Origin: Burkholderia sp. GAS332
GTDB taxonomy: Bacteria; Pseudomonadota; Gammaproteobacteria; Burkholderiales; Burkholderiaceae
Length of the DNA: 64,000 bases
Direction: 5' to 3'
NCBI GenBank assembly: GCA_900142905.1
Contig: FSRV01000001.1
Span: forward strand, 186,001-250,000
Position numbers and translations under genes: made by a program. Of the stretch, positions 25,304 through 34,334 are shown piece by piece. Every line of letters begins with the position of its first letter. The stretch's first letter is position 1. Below the pieces are notes generated by a model. That model was not told the origin of the DNA, ran no database searches, and saw only the letters and a list, made by a program, of their open reading frames with translations.

Positions 25304-25606
25304 ATGTCTCAATATGCAGACCTCAAGGCGCAGATCGCCAAATTGCAGGCACAAGCAGACGAAGCCCGTCGTACTGAAGTCGACAACGTCGTCGCCGACA
25401 TCCGACAAAAGATCGCTGAATACGGTCTCACCGCGCAAGACCTTGGCTTTGCGGTTGCCGCCAAGCGCGGACGCCCGCCGAAGAAGGCACCGCTGCCGGC
25501 CAAGTACCAGGATCCGAAATCGGGCAATACCTGGAGCGGGCGCGGCAAACCGCCAAAGTGGATTGTCGGCAAGAATCGCGAACGTTTTCTGATTGGCGCG
25601 GTTTGA
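25304..25606 (+). CDS. H-NS histone-like nucleoid protein
   Basis: A 100-residue protein with a helical, coiled-coil N-terminus (ADLKAQIAKLQAQADEAR) for dimerisation and the conserved C-terminal DNA-binding loop YQDPKSGNTWSGRGKPPKWI. A K-R-G-R-P-P-K-K linker, resembling an AT-hook, precedes it. Several paralogues are usual in Burkholderiaceae. It binds AT-rich DNA and silences or shapes transcription; flagellar genes are frequent H-NS targets, but no direct link is shown here. A terminator follows about 105 bases downstream. Confidence 0.9.
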   Translation: MSQYADLKAQIAKLQAQADEARRTEVDNVVADIRQKIAEYGLTAQDLGFAVAAKRGRPPKKAPLPAKYQDPKSGNTWSGRGKPPKWIVGKNRERFLIGAV

Positions 25607-25711
25607 ATGCCGTGCTGGTCTGGGCGAAAGCCAACTGAAGGTTGGCCGGTGGCGGGTTGTTTATCCGCGCCGCGCTAATCCGGGATGGAAGCGCATCCAC
25701 GCCTGTATTAA

Positions 25712-25738
25712 AAAAGCCGCCTTTGAGAGGCGGCTTTT
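25712..25738 (+). terminator. Bidirectional terminator after the H-NS-like gene
   Basis: AAAAGCCGCC and GGCGGCTTTT flank a 7-base loop, giving a T-run on both strands. Confidence 0.85.
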
Positions 25739-25857
25739 CCGTAGTAGAAGCGGGTTAACTCTGGGTAACCGCTCGCGCAAACGATTCACCAGGCAAATTT
25801 ACTCGTGATTGGCGCGTGAATCGGAAAGCGGCGTAAGCGGCAGAGGCACGACTTAAG

Positions 25858-25889
25858 CGGCTGACTGCATAAAAAGCGTCAGCCGTTTT
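25858..25889. terminator. Possible terminator between the H-NS-like and GT4 genes
   Basis: CGGCTGAC and GTCAGCCG (inside 25858-25885) enclose a 12-base loop, and TTTT follows on the plus strand. It is 12 bases beyond the end of the minus-strand glycosyltransferase gene. The loop is long, so strength is uncertain. Confidence 0.5.
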
Positions 25890-25900
25890 AAGCGAGTCAC

Positions 25901-26965
25901 TCACCCCACCGCGACCTGGCGCAACACCGGGCGGCGCGTCGCTTCGATCAGTGCCGAATAGCCGTCAACATAATTCTGAGCCATCGTTTTCGAGCTGAAG
26001 CGGCGTTCGAATTGCGCGCGAATCTCGGTGCGCGACAGTTCGTCCAGGCGCTGCAGCGCGGCCACCGCACCTTGAACGTCCTCGACAATGTAGCCGGTCA
26101 CACCGTGGTCGATGACTTCCGGGACCGAGCCGCGGTTGTACGCGATCACCGGCGTGCCGCACGCCATCGATTCGATCATCACAAGCCCGAACGGCTCCGA
26201 CCAGTCGATCGGGAACAGCAACGCCTTGGCGCCTGACAGGAACTCAGGCTTCTGCGCCTCGTTGATCTCGCCGACGAACTCCACGTGCGCCATGGAGAGC
26301 AGCGGTTCGATTTCCTTCTTGAAGTATTCCTGGTCGACCTTGTCCACCTTGGCGGCGATCTTCAGCGGCAAACCGCTTTGTGCAGCGATCTTGATAGCTG
26401 TATCGACGCGCTTCTCCGGACAGATGCGACCGAGGAACGCCAGGTATTCCGGCTTCTTGTGCGTCTGCGGCGTGAGCAGTTGTTCCGGCAGCCCGTGGTA
26501 AATCGTGTTCAGCCAGTTGGCCTGCGGCAGCGGCGCACGCTGCGAATCCGAAATCGACACCACCGGCACATTCGAGAACGCGTCGAACACCGGTTGCAGT
26601 TCCGGCAAGTCCAGACGGCCGTGAAGCGTGGTTACAAACGGCGTGTCCATGGTGGTGAAGAGCGGGAACGGCATGTAGTCGAGGTGAAAGTGCAGCACGT
26701 CGAACTCATGCGCGACCTTGCGCACCTTTTCCATCATCAGGACATGCGGAGCCAGCGCATCGCGGATCGTCGGGTCGAGGCGCAACGCACGAGGCCAGCA
26801 GGCGTCGAGGTTGGCGGAGGTGACCGAGTCGCCGCTCGCGAACAGCGTGACGTCGTGACCGAGGTCGACCAGCGCTTCGGTCAGATACGAGACGACACGT
26901 TCGGTGCCGCCGTAAAGTTTCGGCGGGACAGCTTCATACAGCGGCGCAATTTGTGCGATTCGCAT
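25901..26965 (-). CDS. Family 4 glycosyltransferase
   Basis: A 354-residue GT-B enzyme. The N-terminal domain starts RIAQIAPLYEAVPPKLYGGTERVV, and the C-terminal nucleotide-sugar domain has the E-x7-E type motif in EPFGLVMIE followed by SMACGTPVIAYNRGSVPEVI. AGGAG seven bases upstream supports ATG 26965. Related single-gene GT4 proteins take part in trehalose, glycogen or surface-glycan synthesis; nothing nearby narrows it. It is transcribed away from the flhDC regulatory region. Confidence 0.85.
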   Translation of the reverse strand: MRIAQIAPLYEAVPPKLYGGTERVVSYLTEALVDLGHDVTLFASGDSVTSANLDACWPRALRLDPTIRDALAPHVLMMEKVRKVAHEFDVLHFHLDYMPFPLFTTMDTPFVTTLHGRLDLPELQPVFDAFSNVPVVSISDSQRAPLPQANWLNTIYHGLPEQLLTPQTHKKPEYLAFLGRICPEKRVDTAIKIAAQSGLPLKIAAKVDKVDQEYFKKEIEPLLSMAHVEFVGEINEAQKPEFLSGAKALLFPIDWSEPFGLVMIESMACGTPVIAYNRGSVPEVIDHGVTGYIVEDVQGAVAALQRLDELSRTEIRAQFERRFSSKTMAQNYVDGYSALIEATRRPVLRQVAVG

Positions 26966-27302
26966 GCGTTTTCTCCTGTTCAAAACGGCTTCGCACAACG
27001 GCGCTCGAGTAGAGCGAGGAGCGAATGCCTGACGGACGGATGGGCGCGGTAGGCCGCCGCCCGGGGGTGCTCCGAACTTGCATCGGGTAATCCCTTATCG
27101 TCATTATCGGGATCGGCCGCGCTAATTCGAGTTATTTTTCAAACACTTAATGTTGTTACAGCGCGAAACATGATGCGTTACAGGTCGGCAGGCGAGCTGT
27201 CCCCATAATCGGGACGCACGACTGGGTGGGTCGCCAGACGCTAAGGCATTACCAGCAAGGGACGGTCCCGGGGACTGGAGGGCGGGCCCTAAACCCCACG
27301 CG

Positions 27303-27330
27303 TTGCGCAGAAGTGAAAACGTCTTATAAT
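27303..27330 (+). promoter_or_regulatory. Candidate sigma-70 promoter of flhDC
   Basis: TTGCGC, a 16-base spacer and a perfect TATAAT. The -35 box matches only three consensus positions. It would give an untranslated leader of about 335 bases before flhD that includes both palindromes. Confidence 0.45.
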
Positions 27331-27474
27331 TCTTTCTCACCGCTGCAAGGTGCGGACCGTGAGTCACTCAGAACTCACCATTTGGTTCACATTTCTGCAG
27401 AAGAATTATCCAAAGCGCATCGCGCATCCCAAGCAGCGCGCCGCTTCGCCTGCACTGCCCTGTTTCTGACTCCC

Positions 27475-27519
27475 TTCGTGTAGGAAAAATTCCTACACGA
27501 ATGACGGATTAATCCGTCA
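27475..27519. promoter_or_regulatory. Two adjacent perfect palindromes, likely operators of flhDC
   Basis: Site 1 (27475-27501): arms TTCGTGTAGGAA and TTCCTACACGAA around three As. Site 2 (27502-27519): TGACGGATTAATCCGTCA, an 18-bp palindrome without spacer. They abut exactly and lie about 155-200 bases before flhD. Site 1 has the TAGGAA/TTCCTA half-sites used by RcsB- and BvgA-like regulators. Confidence 0.6.
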
Positions 27520-27673
27520 GGCAGGCTGGGTGTCTGTCCGATTTTCGTCCGCTCCCCCTTTCGCCACAATGCACGCAAGACCAGAAACGAGCCGATTCGT
27601 GCGGTTTAAGTGCGCGCGTTCGAGCAAACGTTTCCGTAACGGCCTGACCAGCCAGATACACCCCGGGGGAATC

Positions 27674-27994
27674 ATGAGCGCGACAAGCGAAATGCTCAAT
27701 GAGATCAGAGAAGTCAACCTGTCTTATCTCCTGCTCGCTCAGCGTCTGCTGCGCGAAGACAAGCCGATGGGCATGTTTCGCATGGGGATTTCGGACCAGT
27801 TAGCCGACGTGCTCGCCAGTCTGTCCTTGGCGCAGACCGTGAAGCTGGCGGCGTCCAGTCAGGTGTTGTGCCGTTTTCGTTTCGATGACCATGCCGTGCT
27901 GTCCACTCTTGCGGACAAAGGCAAATCCAGCGCCGTGGCTCAGGCGCATTCCGCGATCCTGATGGCAAGCCAGCCCGTCGAGCAACTCGGCTGA
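27674..27994 (+). CDS. flhD: Flagellar master regulator subunit FlhD
   Basis: A 106-residue FlhD, the partner of FlhC in the heterohexameric activator of early flagellar genes. It opens MSATSEMLNEIREVNLSYLLLAQRLLREDK and continues with the family core FRMGISDQLADVLASLSLAQTVKLA. The length matches the family. ATG 27674 is chosen because GGGGGA lies just upstream and the conserved region starts there; an in-frame opening from 27530 adds 48 unsupported residues. flhC follows by 51 bases. Confidence 0.95.
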   Translation: MSATSEMLNEIREVNLSYLLLAQRLLREDKPMGMFRMGISDQLADVLASLSLAQTVKLAASSQVLCRFRFDDHAVLSTLADKGKSSAVAQAHSAILMASQPVEQLG

Positions 27995-28045
27995 TGGCAG
28001 CATGTAGTTCAAATAAAGCGATCAGGACGGGGGAAATGCAAGCGG

Positions 28046-28606
28046 ATGGCATCTAAAAGTGTTGTGCAGGAAGTCAGGGAAATTACCCTGGCCATCGAAC
28101 TGATCGAGCTTGGCGCGCGTTTGCAATTGCTGGAAGCGGAAACCAGTCTGTCGCGCGATCGGCTCATCAAGCTGTACAAGGAGCTGAAAGGGGTGTCGCC
28201 GCCCAAGGGCATGTTGCCGTTTTCGACCGACTGGTTCATGACCTGGCAGCCGAACTTTCACTCATCGCTGTTCTACAACATCTACCGTTTCATGGCCGGC
28301 CATGGTGGCTGTCAGACCATCCAGTCGATCGTGAAGAGCTACCGGCTCTATCTGGAGCATGTCCAGCTGCACGACGACGAGCCCGTGCTCAGTCTCACAC
28401 GCGCCTGGACGCTGGTGCGCTTCTTCGACTCCGGAATGCTGCAGGCGACCGCCTGCTGCCGGTGCCGCGGACATTTTGTCGCGCATGCCCACGATCCGCA
28501 GCACGCCTTCGTTTGCGGGCTGTGCCAGCCGCCTTCACGCGCCGGTAAGACAAAGAAATTTGCCGACGCCCAGGCCCGGGAAAATCTCGCTGCGCTCGCG
28601 GTTTGA
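28046..28606 (+). CDS. flhC: Flagellar master regulator subunit FlhC
   Basis: A 186-residue FlhC, the DNA-binding partner of FlhD. The zinc site is visible as C-C-R-C (TACCRCRGHFV) and C-G-L-C (FVCGLCQPP). Other family features are VREITLAIELIELGARLQLLEAETSLSR, PPKGMLPFSTDWFMTWQPNFHSSLF, and FFDSGMLQ. With FlhD it recruits RNA polymerase to class II flagellar promoters. The motAB-che operon follows after 263 bases, preceded by its own sigma-28 promoter. Confidence 0.95.
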   Translation: MASKSVVQEVREITLAIELIELGARLQLLEAETSLSRDRLIKLYKELKGVSPPKGMLPFSTDWFMTWQPNFHSSLFYNIYRFMAGHGGCQTIQSIVKSYRLYLEHVQLHDDEPVLSLTRAWTLVRFFDSGMLQATACCRCRGHFVAHAHDPQHAFVCGLCQPPSRAGKTKKFADAQARENLAALAV

Positions 28607-28797
28607 GCCGCAGGGCGGGCACCTGCCCACAGTGCGCAACCGGGTGCGCATGCCGCTGCACACGCCGTTACACGCCTCGTTGCACACGTCCCCATCCCCA
28701 CACGGCAGGCTCTGCGGCCCACCGGCCGGTGCCGGACCTAGCCGGGCCGGTTTAACCCGCCTCTGGTTTACACCGGAGCGACGAGCCGCTTTTCCGT

Positions 28798-28824
28798 CAA
28801 AGTTTTCTGTTCTGTTGCCGTAAA
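28798..28824 (+). promoter_or_regulatory. Sigma-28 (FliA) promoter of the motAB-che operon
   Basis: CAAAGTTT, 11 bases, GCCGTAAA. It ends 46 bases upstream of the motA start, in the flhC-motA gap. It probably drives the whole run from motA to cheZ. Confidence 0.85.
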
Positions 28825-28869
28825 CCAGATTAACGACGGTCACCGTCGCTTCTTTGTGAGGGCTCGGCA

Positions 28870-29730
28870 GTGCTGATTTTCGTGGGAACACTCGTGACGC
28901 TATTGTCCGTCTTCGGCGGTTACGCGCTGGAAGGCGGCCATCTCGGCGCGCTGCTGCAGCCTGTCGAAGTGCTGATGATCGTCGGCGCCGGCGTCGGCGC
29001 CTTCATTCTCGGTAACGGGATGAAGACGATCAAGGCGACACTGCGTGTCATTCCGACCCTGTTCAAGGGTGCGAAGTACAACAAGGACGTCTATATGGAG
29101 CTGATGGCGCTCCTCTACGTTCTGCTGGCCAAGGCGCGCAAGGAAGGCACGCTGACGCTGGAAGCCGACATCGACGATCCCTCGAAGAGCCCGATCTTCA
29201 CCCAGTATCCGAAGATCCTCGCCGACAAGCACATCATCGAGTTCCTGACCGACTACCTGCGTCTGATGGTCGGCGGCAACATGAACGCGTTCGAGATCGA
29301 AAGCCTGATGGACGAGGAGATCGAGACGCATCACCAGGAAGGCGAGGCGCCCGCGCACGCCCTGAACAAGGTCGGGGACGCCATGCCGGCGTTCGGGATC
29401 GTGGCCGCAGTGATGGGCGTGGTGCACACCATGGCCTCGGCCGACAAGCCGCCCGCGGTGCTCGGCGAGATGATCGCCCAGGCGCTGGTCGGGACCTTCC
29501 TCGGGATTCTGCTTTCTTATGGGCTGATCGGGCCGCTCGCGAGCGTCGCCGAACAGCGCGTGACCGAGTCGACCAAGATGTTCCAGTGCATCAAGGTGAC
29601 GATTCTCGCCAGTCTGAATGGTTATGCACCGGCTATTGCCGTCGAATTCGGCCGCAAGGTGCTCTTCTCGACCGAGCGCCCGTCGTTCGCCGAGCTGGAA
29701 GAGCACGTGCGCCGCGTCAAAGCCAAGTAA
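28870..29730 (+). CDS. motA: Flagellar motor stator protein MotA
   Basis: A 286-residue stator subunit with four membrane spans (LIFVGTLVTLLSVFGGYALE; PVEVLMIVGAGVGAFIL; and two in GDAMPAFGIVAAVMGVVHTM and IAQALVGTFLGILLSYGLI). The cytoplasmic loop carries the conserved charged pair that contacts FliG (Arg in KARKEG and the following Glu). The prolines in the third and fourth spans are present. It forms the ion channel with MotB. The start is GTG 28870, reading MLIFVGTLV. The motB gene follows by 21 bases. Confidence 0.96.
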   Translation: MLIFVGTLVTLLSVFGGYALEGGHLGALLQPVEVLMIVGAGVGAFILGNGMKTIKATLRVIPTLFKGAKYNKDVYMELMALLYVLLAKARKEGTLTLEADIDDPSKSPIFTQYPKILADKHIIEFLTDYLRLMVGGNMNAFEIESLMDEEIETHHQEGEAPAHALNKVGDAMPAFGIVAAVMGVVHTMASADKPPAVLGEMIAQALVGTFLGILLSYGLIGPLASVAEQRVTESTKMFQCIKVTILASLNGYAPAIAVEFGRKVLFSTERPSFAELEEHVRRVKAK

Positions 29731-29751
29731 CCGGCGCCGGGAACCGATTCG

Positions 29752-30759
29752 ATGAGCAAGGACAAAGACCGCGCCATTATCGTCAAGCGCTCCGCGCCGG
29801 CCAAGAAAGGCCATCACGGCGGTGCGTGGAAGCTCGCGTACGCGGACTTCATGACCGCGATGATGGCGTTCTTCCTGCTGATGTGGCTGCTGAGTTCGGC
29901 CTCCACCGTGCAGTTGAAGGGCATTGCCGACTACTTCAACCAGCCGTTGAAGATCACGCTGTGGGGCGGCGATCGCAGCGCTGAGGACTCGAGCATTCTG
30001 AAGGGCGGCGGCCGCGATATTTCGACCGACGCACAGGGCGTGACGCGCACCACCGACGGCTCGAGCGCGCGCGCCGAGCGCACCGCTTCACACAACGACG
30101 ACGACTCGATCAAGCAGTCGCAGGGCGACCTGGAGCGCCGCGAACAGGTCCGTCTGCACGATCTGCAGGTCAAGCTGATGGCCGCGATCGAAGCGAACCC
30201 GGTGCTGCGCCAGTTCAAGCAGCAGATCCGCATCGACTCGACGCTGACCGGCCTGCGGATCGAAATCGTCGACTCGCAGAAGCGGCCGATGTTCGCGACC
30301 GCAAGAGACGTGGTTGAACCGTACATGCGCGACATCCTGCGCGAAATCGGCCATACGCTGAACGACGTGCCGAACCGCATCATCGTGCAAGGACACACCG
30401 ACGCCGCGCAGTACGCAGGCGGCGAGAAGGGCTACAGCAACTGGGAACTGTCCGCGGACCGCGCCAATGCGTCGCGCCGTGAGCTGGTCGCCGGCGGTAT
30501 GGACGAAGCGAAGGTGATGCGCGTGCTCGGCCTCGCGTCGACGCAGAACCTGAACAAGGCGGACCCGATGGACCCGGAAAACCGCCGCATCAGCATCATC
30601 GTGTTGAACAAGAAGTCGGAGGAGGCGCTTGACCATGACGACTCCACGACGACCACCTTGTCGGACGACGCAGCCGGCTCCAAGCCGCTGCTGCAAAAAA
30701 TTGCGCAACCCGTGACGGTTGCACCGAAGGTGCCGGCGGTAGCGCCGGCAGCCCAGTAA
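29752..30759 (+). CDS. motB: Flagellar motor stator protein MotB
   Basis: A 335-residue stator subunit. One membrane span (FMTAMMAFFLLMWLLSS) follows the essential proton-binding aspartate at residue 32 in KLAYADFM. The C-terminal OmpA-like domain (RIIVQGHTDAAQYAGG, SNWELSADRANASRREL) anchors the stator to peptidoglycan. The plug region just after the span is present (IADYFNQPLKI). The last 50 residues are Ala/Pro/Val-rich and not conserved. The cheY-like gene follows by 84 bases. Confidence 0.96.
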   Translation: MSKDKDRAIIVKRSAPAKKGHHGGAWKLAYADFMTAMMAFFLLMWLLSSASTVQLKGIADYFNQPLKITLWGGDRSAEDSSILKGGGRDISTDAQGVTRTTDGSSARAERTASHNDDDSIKQSQGDLERREQVRLHDLQVKLMAAIEANPVLRQFKQQIRIDSTLTGLRIEIVDSQKRPMFATARDVVEPYMRDILREIGHTLNDVPNRIIVQGHTDAAQYAGGEKGYSNWELSADRANASRRELVAGGMDEAKVMRVLGLASTQNLNKADPMDPENRRISIIVLNKKSEEALDHDDSTTTTLSDDAAGSKPLLQKIAQPVTVAPKVPAVAPAAQ

Positions 30760-30843
30760 CAGATAGCGACCAGCTGACCGTTCCATGCGCCCGGGTGGCG
30801 CGGACGGCTAGCCGGTCCAACGCGTAAGTGCAGCGAGGTTTTC

Positions 30844-31221
30844 ATGATCAGGCACATCCTGGCAATCGACGATTCGGCATCGATGCGGCAAATCCTCGCC
30901 GCAACGCTGACGACGGCCGGCTACGAAGTGACGCTCGCGGCGGACGGCAATGAAGGGCTCGAAAATGCGCTCGCCATGTCGTTCGACCTCGTGCTGACGG
31001 ACCAGCACATGCCGGGCAAGACCGGCCTTGATCTGATCGCGGAACTGCGCGGCAACCCCGCCTACCAGGCCACGCCCATCCTCGTCCTCACGACGGAATC
31101 GGGCGAGCCGTTCAAGGCGGCGGCGCGGGCCGCGGGGGCGACCGGCTGGATCGAAAAGCCGCTCGACCCCGACATGCTGACCGAACTGGTCGCGGCATTA
31201 GCTGAATCGGACAACGCATGA
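30844..31221 (+). CDS. CheY-like response regulator (first copy)
   Basis: A 125-residue single-domain receiver. The acidic pair is D9-D10 (AIDDSAS), the phosphorylation site D53 (LVLTDQHMP), with T83 and K105 in the correct places (LVLTTES, WIEKPLD). It stands alone between motB and cheA, separate from the second CheY at 39350. Extra CheYs often act as phosphate sinks or fast adaptors, but it could also be the motor-binding protein. Which of the two binds FliM cannot be decided from sequence. Confidence 0.92.
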   Translation: MIRHILAIDDSASMRQILAATLTTAGYEVTLAADGNEGLENALAMSFDLVLTDQHMPGKTGLDLIAELRGNPAYQATPILVLTTESGEPFKAAARAAGATGWIEKPLDPDMLTELVAALAESDNA

Positions 31222-31319
31222 GCGCCCTATAAGCGCCACCTTTACACAAGTTATAGAAGCTCTCGACGCGGCGGCACGACAGCCCAAGCGTAGACAGGAA
31301 CTCTCGCGGTGACCCAGGC

Positions 31320-33653
31320 ATGACACTCGACATCACTCAGTTCTATCAGACCTTCTTCGACGAAGCGGACGAACTGCTCGCGCAGATGGAGCAGTTGCTG
31401 CTCAATCTGGATATCGCGCATCCGGACCCCGAAGACCTCGCGGCGATTTTCCGCGCGGCCCATTCGATCAAGGGTGGCGCGGCGACGTTCGGTTTTACCG
31501 CGCTGACGGAAACGACTCACATTCTCGAATCGCTGCTTGACCGCGCACGCAATAACGAACTCGTGCTGCGCAAGGACATGATCGACACGTTCCTCGAAAC
31601 CAAGGACGTGTTGTCGGGGCAGCTCGCCGACTATCGCGCTAGCGCCGAGCCGGATGCGGCGGTCGCCCGCGCGATCTGCGCGAAGCTCGAACAGTTGCAT
31701 GCGGAAAGCAGCCTCGGCGCCGCGCAGGGGCAACCCGCGGCCGCAGCGCCGGCACCAGTAGCAGCAGCACAAGCCGTACAAGTAGCAGAGGCAGCAGGTC
31801 AAGGCGGTACCCCGCCCGAGCACGTCGTCGAACAGGCGGTGCAAGCGGCGGGTGAATGGACTGACGGCGAACCGGCACAGACCGGGCAAGCCGCGGGCGC
31901 GGGCGACGCAGGTGGCGCCGCCGGCCCCCATCTGAAAATTACGCTACGGGGCGTAGGTGAGAAGGACCAGGAACTGCTGGCCGAAGAGCTCGGCAACCTG
32001 GGCAACATCGTCGGGCAGGTCAAGAGCGGCGGCGATCTGACGCTGTGGCTCCAGACCGATGTGACCGCCGACGACATCATTGCCGTGTGCTGTTTCGTGA
32101 TCGACGAAAGTCAGATCTCGATCGGCCGCGGCACCGCACCGGTGGACGAGACGCAGCAAGGCGAACCTGGAACGCCCGACGCTGCCGATTCGCCCCCGGT
32201 GCAAGCAGCACAGACGGCACCCGCAGTAAAGGCGGAGCAGGCAGCATCGTCGGCCCCGGTGGCCCACACCGCTGCACCCGCCCAAGCGGCCGCCACGCAC
32301 GGACTGTTCGACGCCTCGGCGGCTTCGGTCTCCACCGCGGCGAATACCCCGGCGCCCGCCGCGGTTGCACCCGCAGCCGCGAGCAGCGCACCGGCGGCAA
32401 GCACGGCGGGCGCCGCCGAACAGGACCGCAAGGCGGCGCGTCCGGCCGCGGCAGCAGGCGGCGCGGAGGGCAGCTCGATTCGTGTTGGCGTCGAGAAGGT
32501 CGATCAGCTGATCAACCTGGTCGGCGAGCTGGTGATCACCCAGGCGATGTTGGCCGAGACCACCAGCACGTTCGATCCGGCCTTGCACGACCGGCTCTTC
32601 AACGGCATGGCGCAGCTCGAGCGCAACGCCCGCGACCTGCAGGAAGCGGTGATGTCGATCCGCATGATGCCGATGGATTACGTGTTCAGCCGCTTCCCGC
32701 GTCTCGTGCGCGATCTGGCGGCGAAACTCGGCAAGGAAGTGGAACTCGTCACCTTCGGTCAGGCGACCGAACTCGACAAGAGCCTCATTGAACGGATCAT
32801 CGATCCGCTGACTCACCTCGTGCGCAACAGTCTCGACCACGGCATCGAAACCGTGGAAGCGCGGCGTGCGGCGGGCAAGGATGCGACCGGCCAACTGGTG
32901 CTTTCAGCCGCGCATCACGGCGGCAACATCGTCATCGAAGTGAGCGACGACGGCGCCGGTTTGCGCCGCGACAAGATTCTCGCGAAGGCGGCCAAGCAGG
33001 GCATGCAGGTCAGCGAAACGATGTCCGACGAAGAAGTCTGGAATCTGATTTTCCTGCCGGGCTTCTCGACGGCAGAGCAGGTGACGGACGTCTCGGGCCG
33101 CGGCGTCGGCATGGACGTGGTGAAGCGGAACATCCAGTCGATGGGTGGTCACGTGGAAATCACCTCGCATGCGGGCAAGGGCAGCACCACGCGCATCGTT
33201 TTGCCGCTCACGCTGGCAATTCTCGACGGCATGTCGGTCAAGGTCGGCAACGAGATTTTCATTCTGCCGCTGAACTTCGTGATGGAGTCGCTGCAGCCGC
33301 AAGCCGAGGACATTTATACGGTCGCCAACGGCGAGCGGGTAGTGCGCGTGCGCGGCGAATATCTGCCGCTCGTCGCGCTGCACGAAGTCTTTACGGTCGA
33401 AGACGCCAAGCAGGAGCCGACGCAAGGCATCGTCACCATCATGCAAACCGAGGGGCGCCGCTTTGCGATGCTGATCGACGAGCTGGTGGGACAGCAGCAG
33501 GTGGTCGTGAAGAATCTGGAAACGAATTATCGCAAGGTGCACGGCATTTCCGCCGCAACCATTCTCGGCGACGGCAGTGTCGCGCTGATCGTGGACGTGG
33601 CGGCGCTGAATCGCGACACGCGGCATGCGCACGGCGCGATGAGCCTCGCATGA
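31320..33653 (+). CDS. cheA: Chemotaxis histidine kinase CheA
   Basis: A 777-residue CheA. The P1 HPt domain carries His48 in AAHSIKGGAATFGF. A P2-type CheY/CheB-binding domain may lie at about residues 205-265. Two long linkers rich in Ala, Pro and Gln flank it (about residues 130-200 and 280-375). The dimerisation domain follows (IRVGVEKVDQLINLVGELVITQ), then the ATPase with N box LVRNSLDHGIE and G boxes DDGAGL and SGRGVGMDVV, and the CheW-like P5 domain. It autophosphorylates and passes phosphate to CheY and CheB. ATG 31320 is followed by cheW after 81 bases. Confidence 0.96.
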   Translation: MTLDITQFYQTFFDEADELLAQMEQLLLNLDIAHPDPEDLAAIFRAAHSIKGGAATFGFTALTETTHILESLLDRARNNELVLRKDMIDTFLETKDVLSGQLADYRASAEPDAAVARAICAKLEQLHAESSLGAAQGQPAAAAPAPVAAAQAVQVAEAAGQGGTPPEHVVEQAVQAAGEWTDGEPAQTGQAAGAGDAGGAAGPHLKITLRGVGEKDQELLAEELGNLGNIVGQVKSGGDLTLWLQTDVTADDIIAVCCFVIDESQISIGRGTAPVDETQQGEPGTPDAADSPPVQAAQTAPAVKAEQAASSAPVAHTAAPAQAAATHGLFDASAASVSTAANTPAPAAVAPAAASSAPAASTAGAAEQDRKAARPAAAAGGAEGSSIRVGVEKVDQLINLVGELVITQAMLAETTSTFDPALHDRLFNGMAQLERNARDLQEAVMSIRMMPMDYVFSRFPRLVRDLAAKLGKEVELVTFGQATELDKSLIERIIDPLTHLVRNSLDHGIETVEARRAAGKDATGQLVLSAAHHGGNIVIEVSDDGAGLRRDKILAKAAKQGMQVSETMSDEEVWNLIFLPGFSTAEQVTDVSGRGVGMDVVKRNIQSMGGHVEITSHAGKGSTTRIVLPLTLAILDGMSVKVGNEIFILPLNFVMESLQPQAEDIYTVANGERVVRVRGEYLPLVALHEVFTVEDAKQEPTQGIVTIMQTEGRRFAMLIDELVGQQQVVVKNLETNYRKVHGISAATILGDGSVALIVDVAALNRDTRHAHGAMSLA

Positions 33654-33734
33654 CACCGGTAATGGTATCCGTCAGGTGCGCAGTTTTCGCAACACTCACT
33701 CAATCAATTTCATCCCAACCGTTTGGGGGCTAAC

Positions 33735-34265
33735 GTGGCAGAAGTCCAATCCATCAATTCGAGCGTCGCGAACGCGACGAATGGTCGCCGCGACGCGCAG
33801 CAGGCAGACGCCGGCGGTCAGGAATTCCTCGTCTTCACGCTCGGCGCCGAAGAGTACGGCATCGACATTCTCAAGGTGCAGGAAATCCGCGGCTACGACA
33901 ACGTGACGCGTATCGCCAATGCGCCTGAATTCATCAAAGGCGTGATCAATCTGCGCGGCATCATCGTGCCGATCGTCGACATGCGCATCAAGTTCCATCT
34001 GGGCCGTGTCGAATACGATCACCAGACGGTCGTGATCATCCTGAACGTCGCGCACCGCGTGGTCGGGATGGTGGTGGACGGCGTGTCGGACGTGCTGACG
34101 CTCGCCACCGACCAGATCATGCCGGCGCCGGAATTCGGCGCGACGCTGACGACCGAATACCTGACGGGGCTGGGCACCGTCGACGGCCGCATGCTGATCC
34201 TGATGGACATCGAGAAGTTGATGACCAGCCGTGAAATGGCGCTGATCGAAAACCTCAGCGCCTAA
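33735..34265 (+). CDS. cheW: Chemotaxis coupling protein CheW
   Basis: A 176-residue CheW that couples receptors to CheA. After a variable 30-residue N-terminus it shows [44 protein letters not shown], and [17 protein letters not shown] 33735 is chosen because GGGGG sits about five bases upstream and the usual short N-terminus starts there; TTG 33723 is possible. It lies between cheA and the receptor gene and completes the core signalling array. Confidence 0.95.
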   Translation: MAEVQSINSSVANATNGRRDAQQADAGGQEFLVFTLGAEEYGIDILKVQEIRGYDNVTRIANAPEFIKGVINLRGIIVPIVDMRIKFHLGRVEYDHQTVVIILNVAHRVVGMVVDGVSDVLTLATDQIMPAPEFGATLTTEYLTGLGTVDGRMLILMDIEKLMTSREMALIENLSA

Positions 34266-34334
34266 ACGACGACACGCGTCGATACGCATCAACACGCGTC
34301 AGTACTAGAGATAGATGGAACAGGGAGCGCCAAG

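Larger units (their letters stand above)
26966..27673 (+). other. Regulatory region (708 bases) upstream of flhDC
   Basis: No credible gene is present between the divergent GT4 and flhD genes. The stretch holds a candidate sigma-70 promoter (27303-27330), an 11-bp palindrome TGAGTCACTCA at 27360-27370, and two adjacent perfect palindromes at 27475-27501 and 27502-27519. A long, operator-rich leader is expected for the motility master operon, where many signals converge. Confidence 0.6.

Noticed and set aside
27475..27501. Palindrome upstream of flhDC as a transcription terminator
   Set aside because: There is no T-run after it, and an 18-bp palindrome follows directly, which fits paired operators better.
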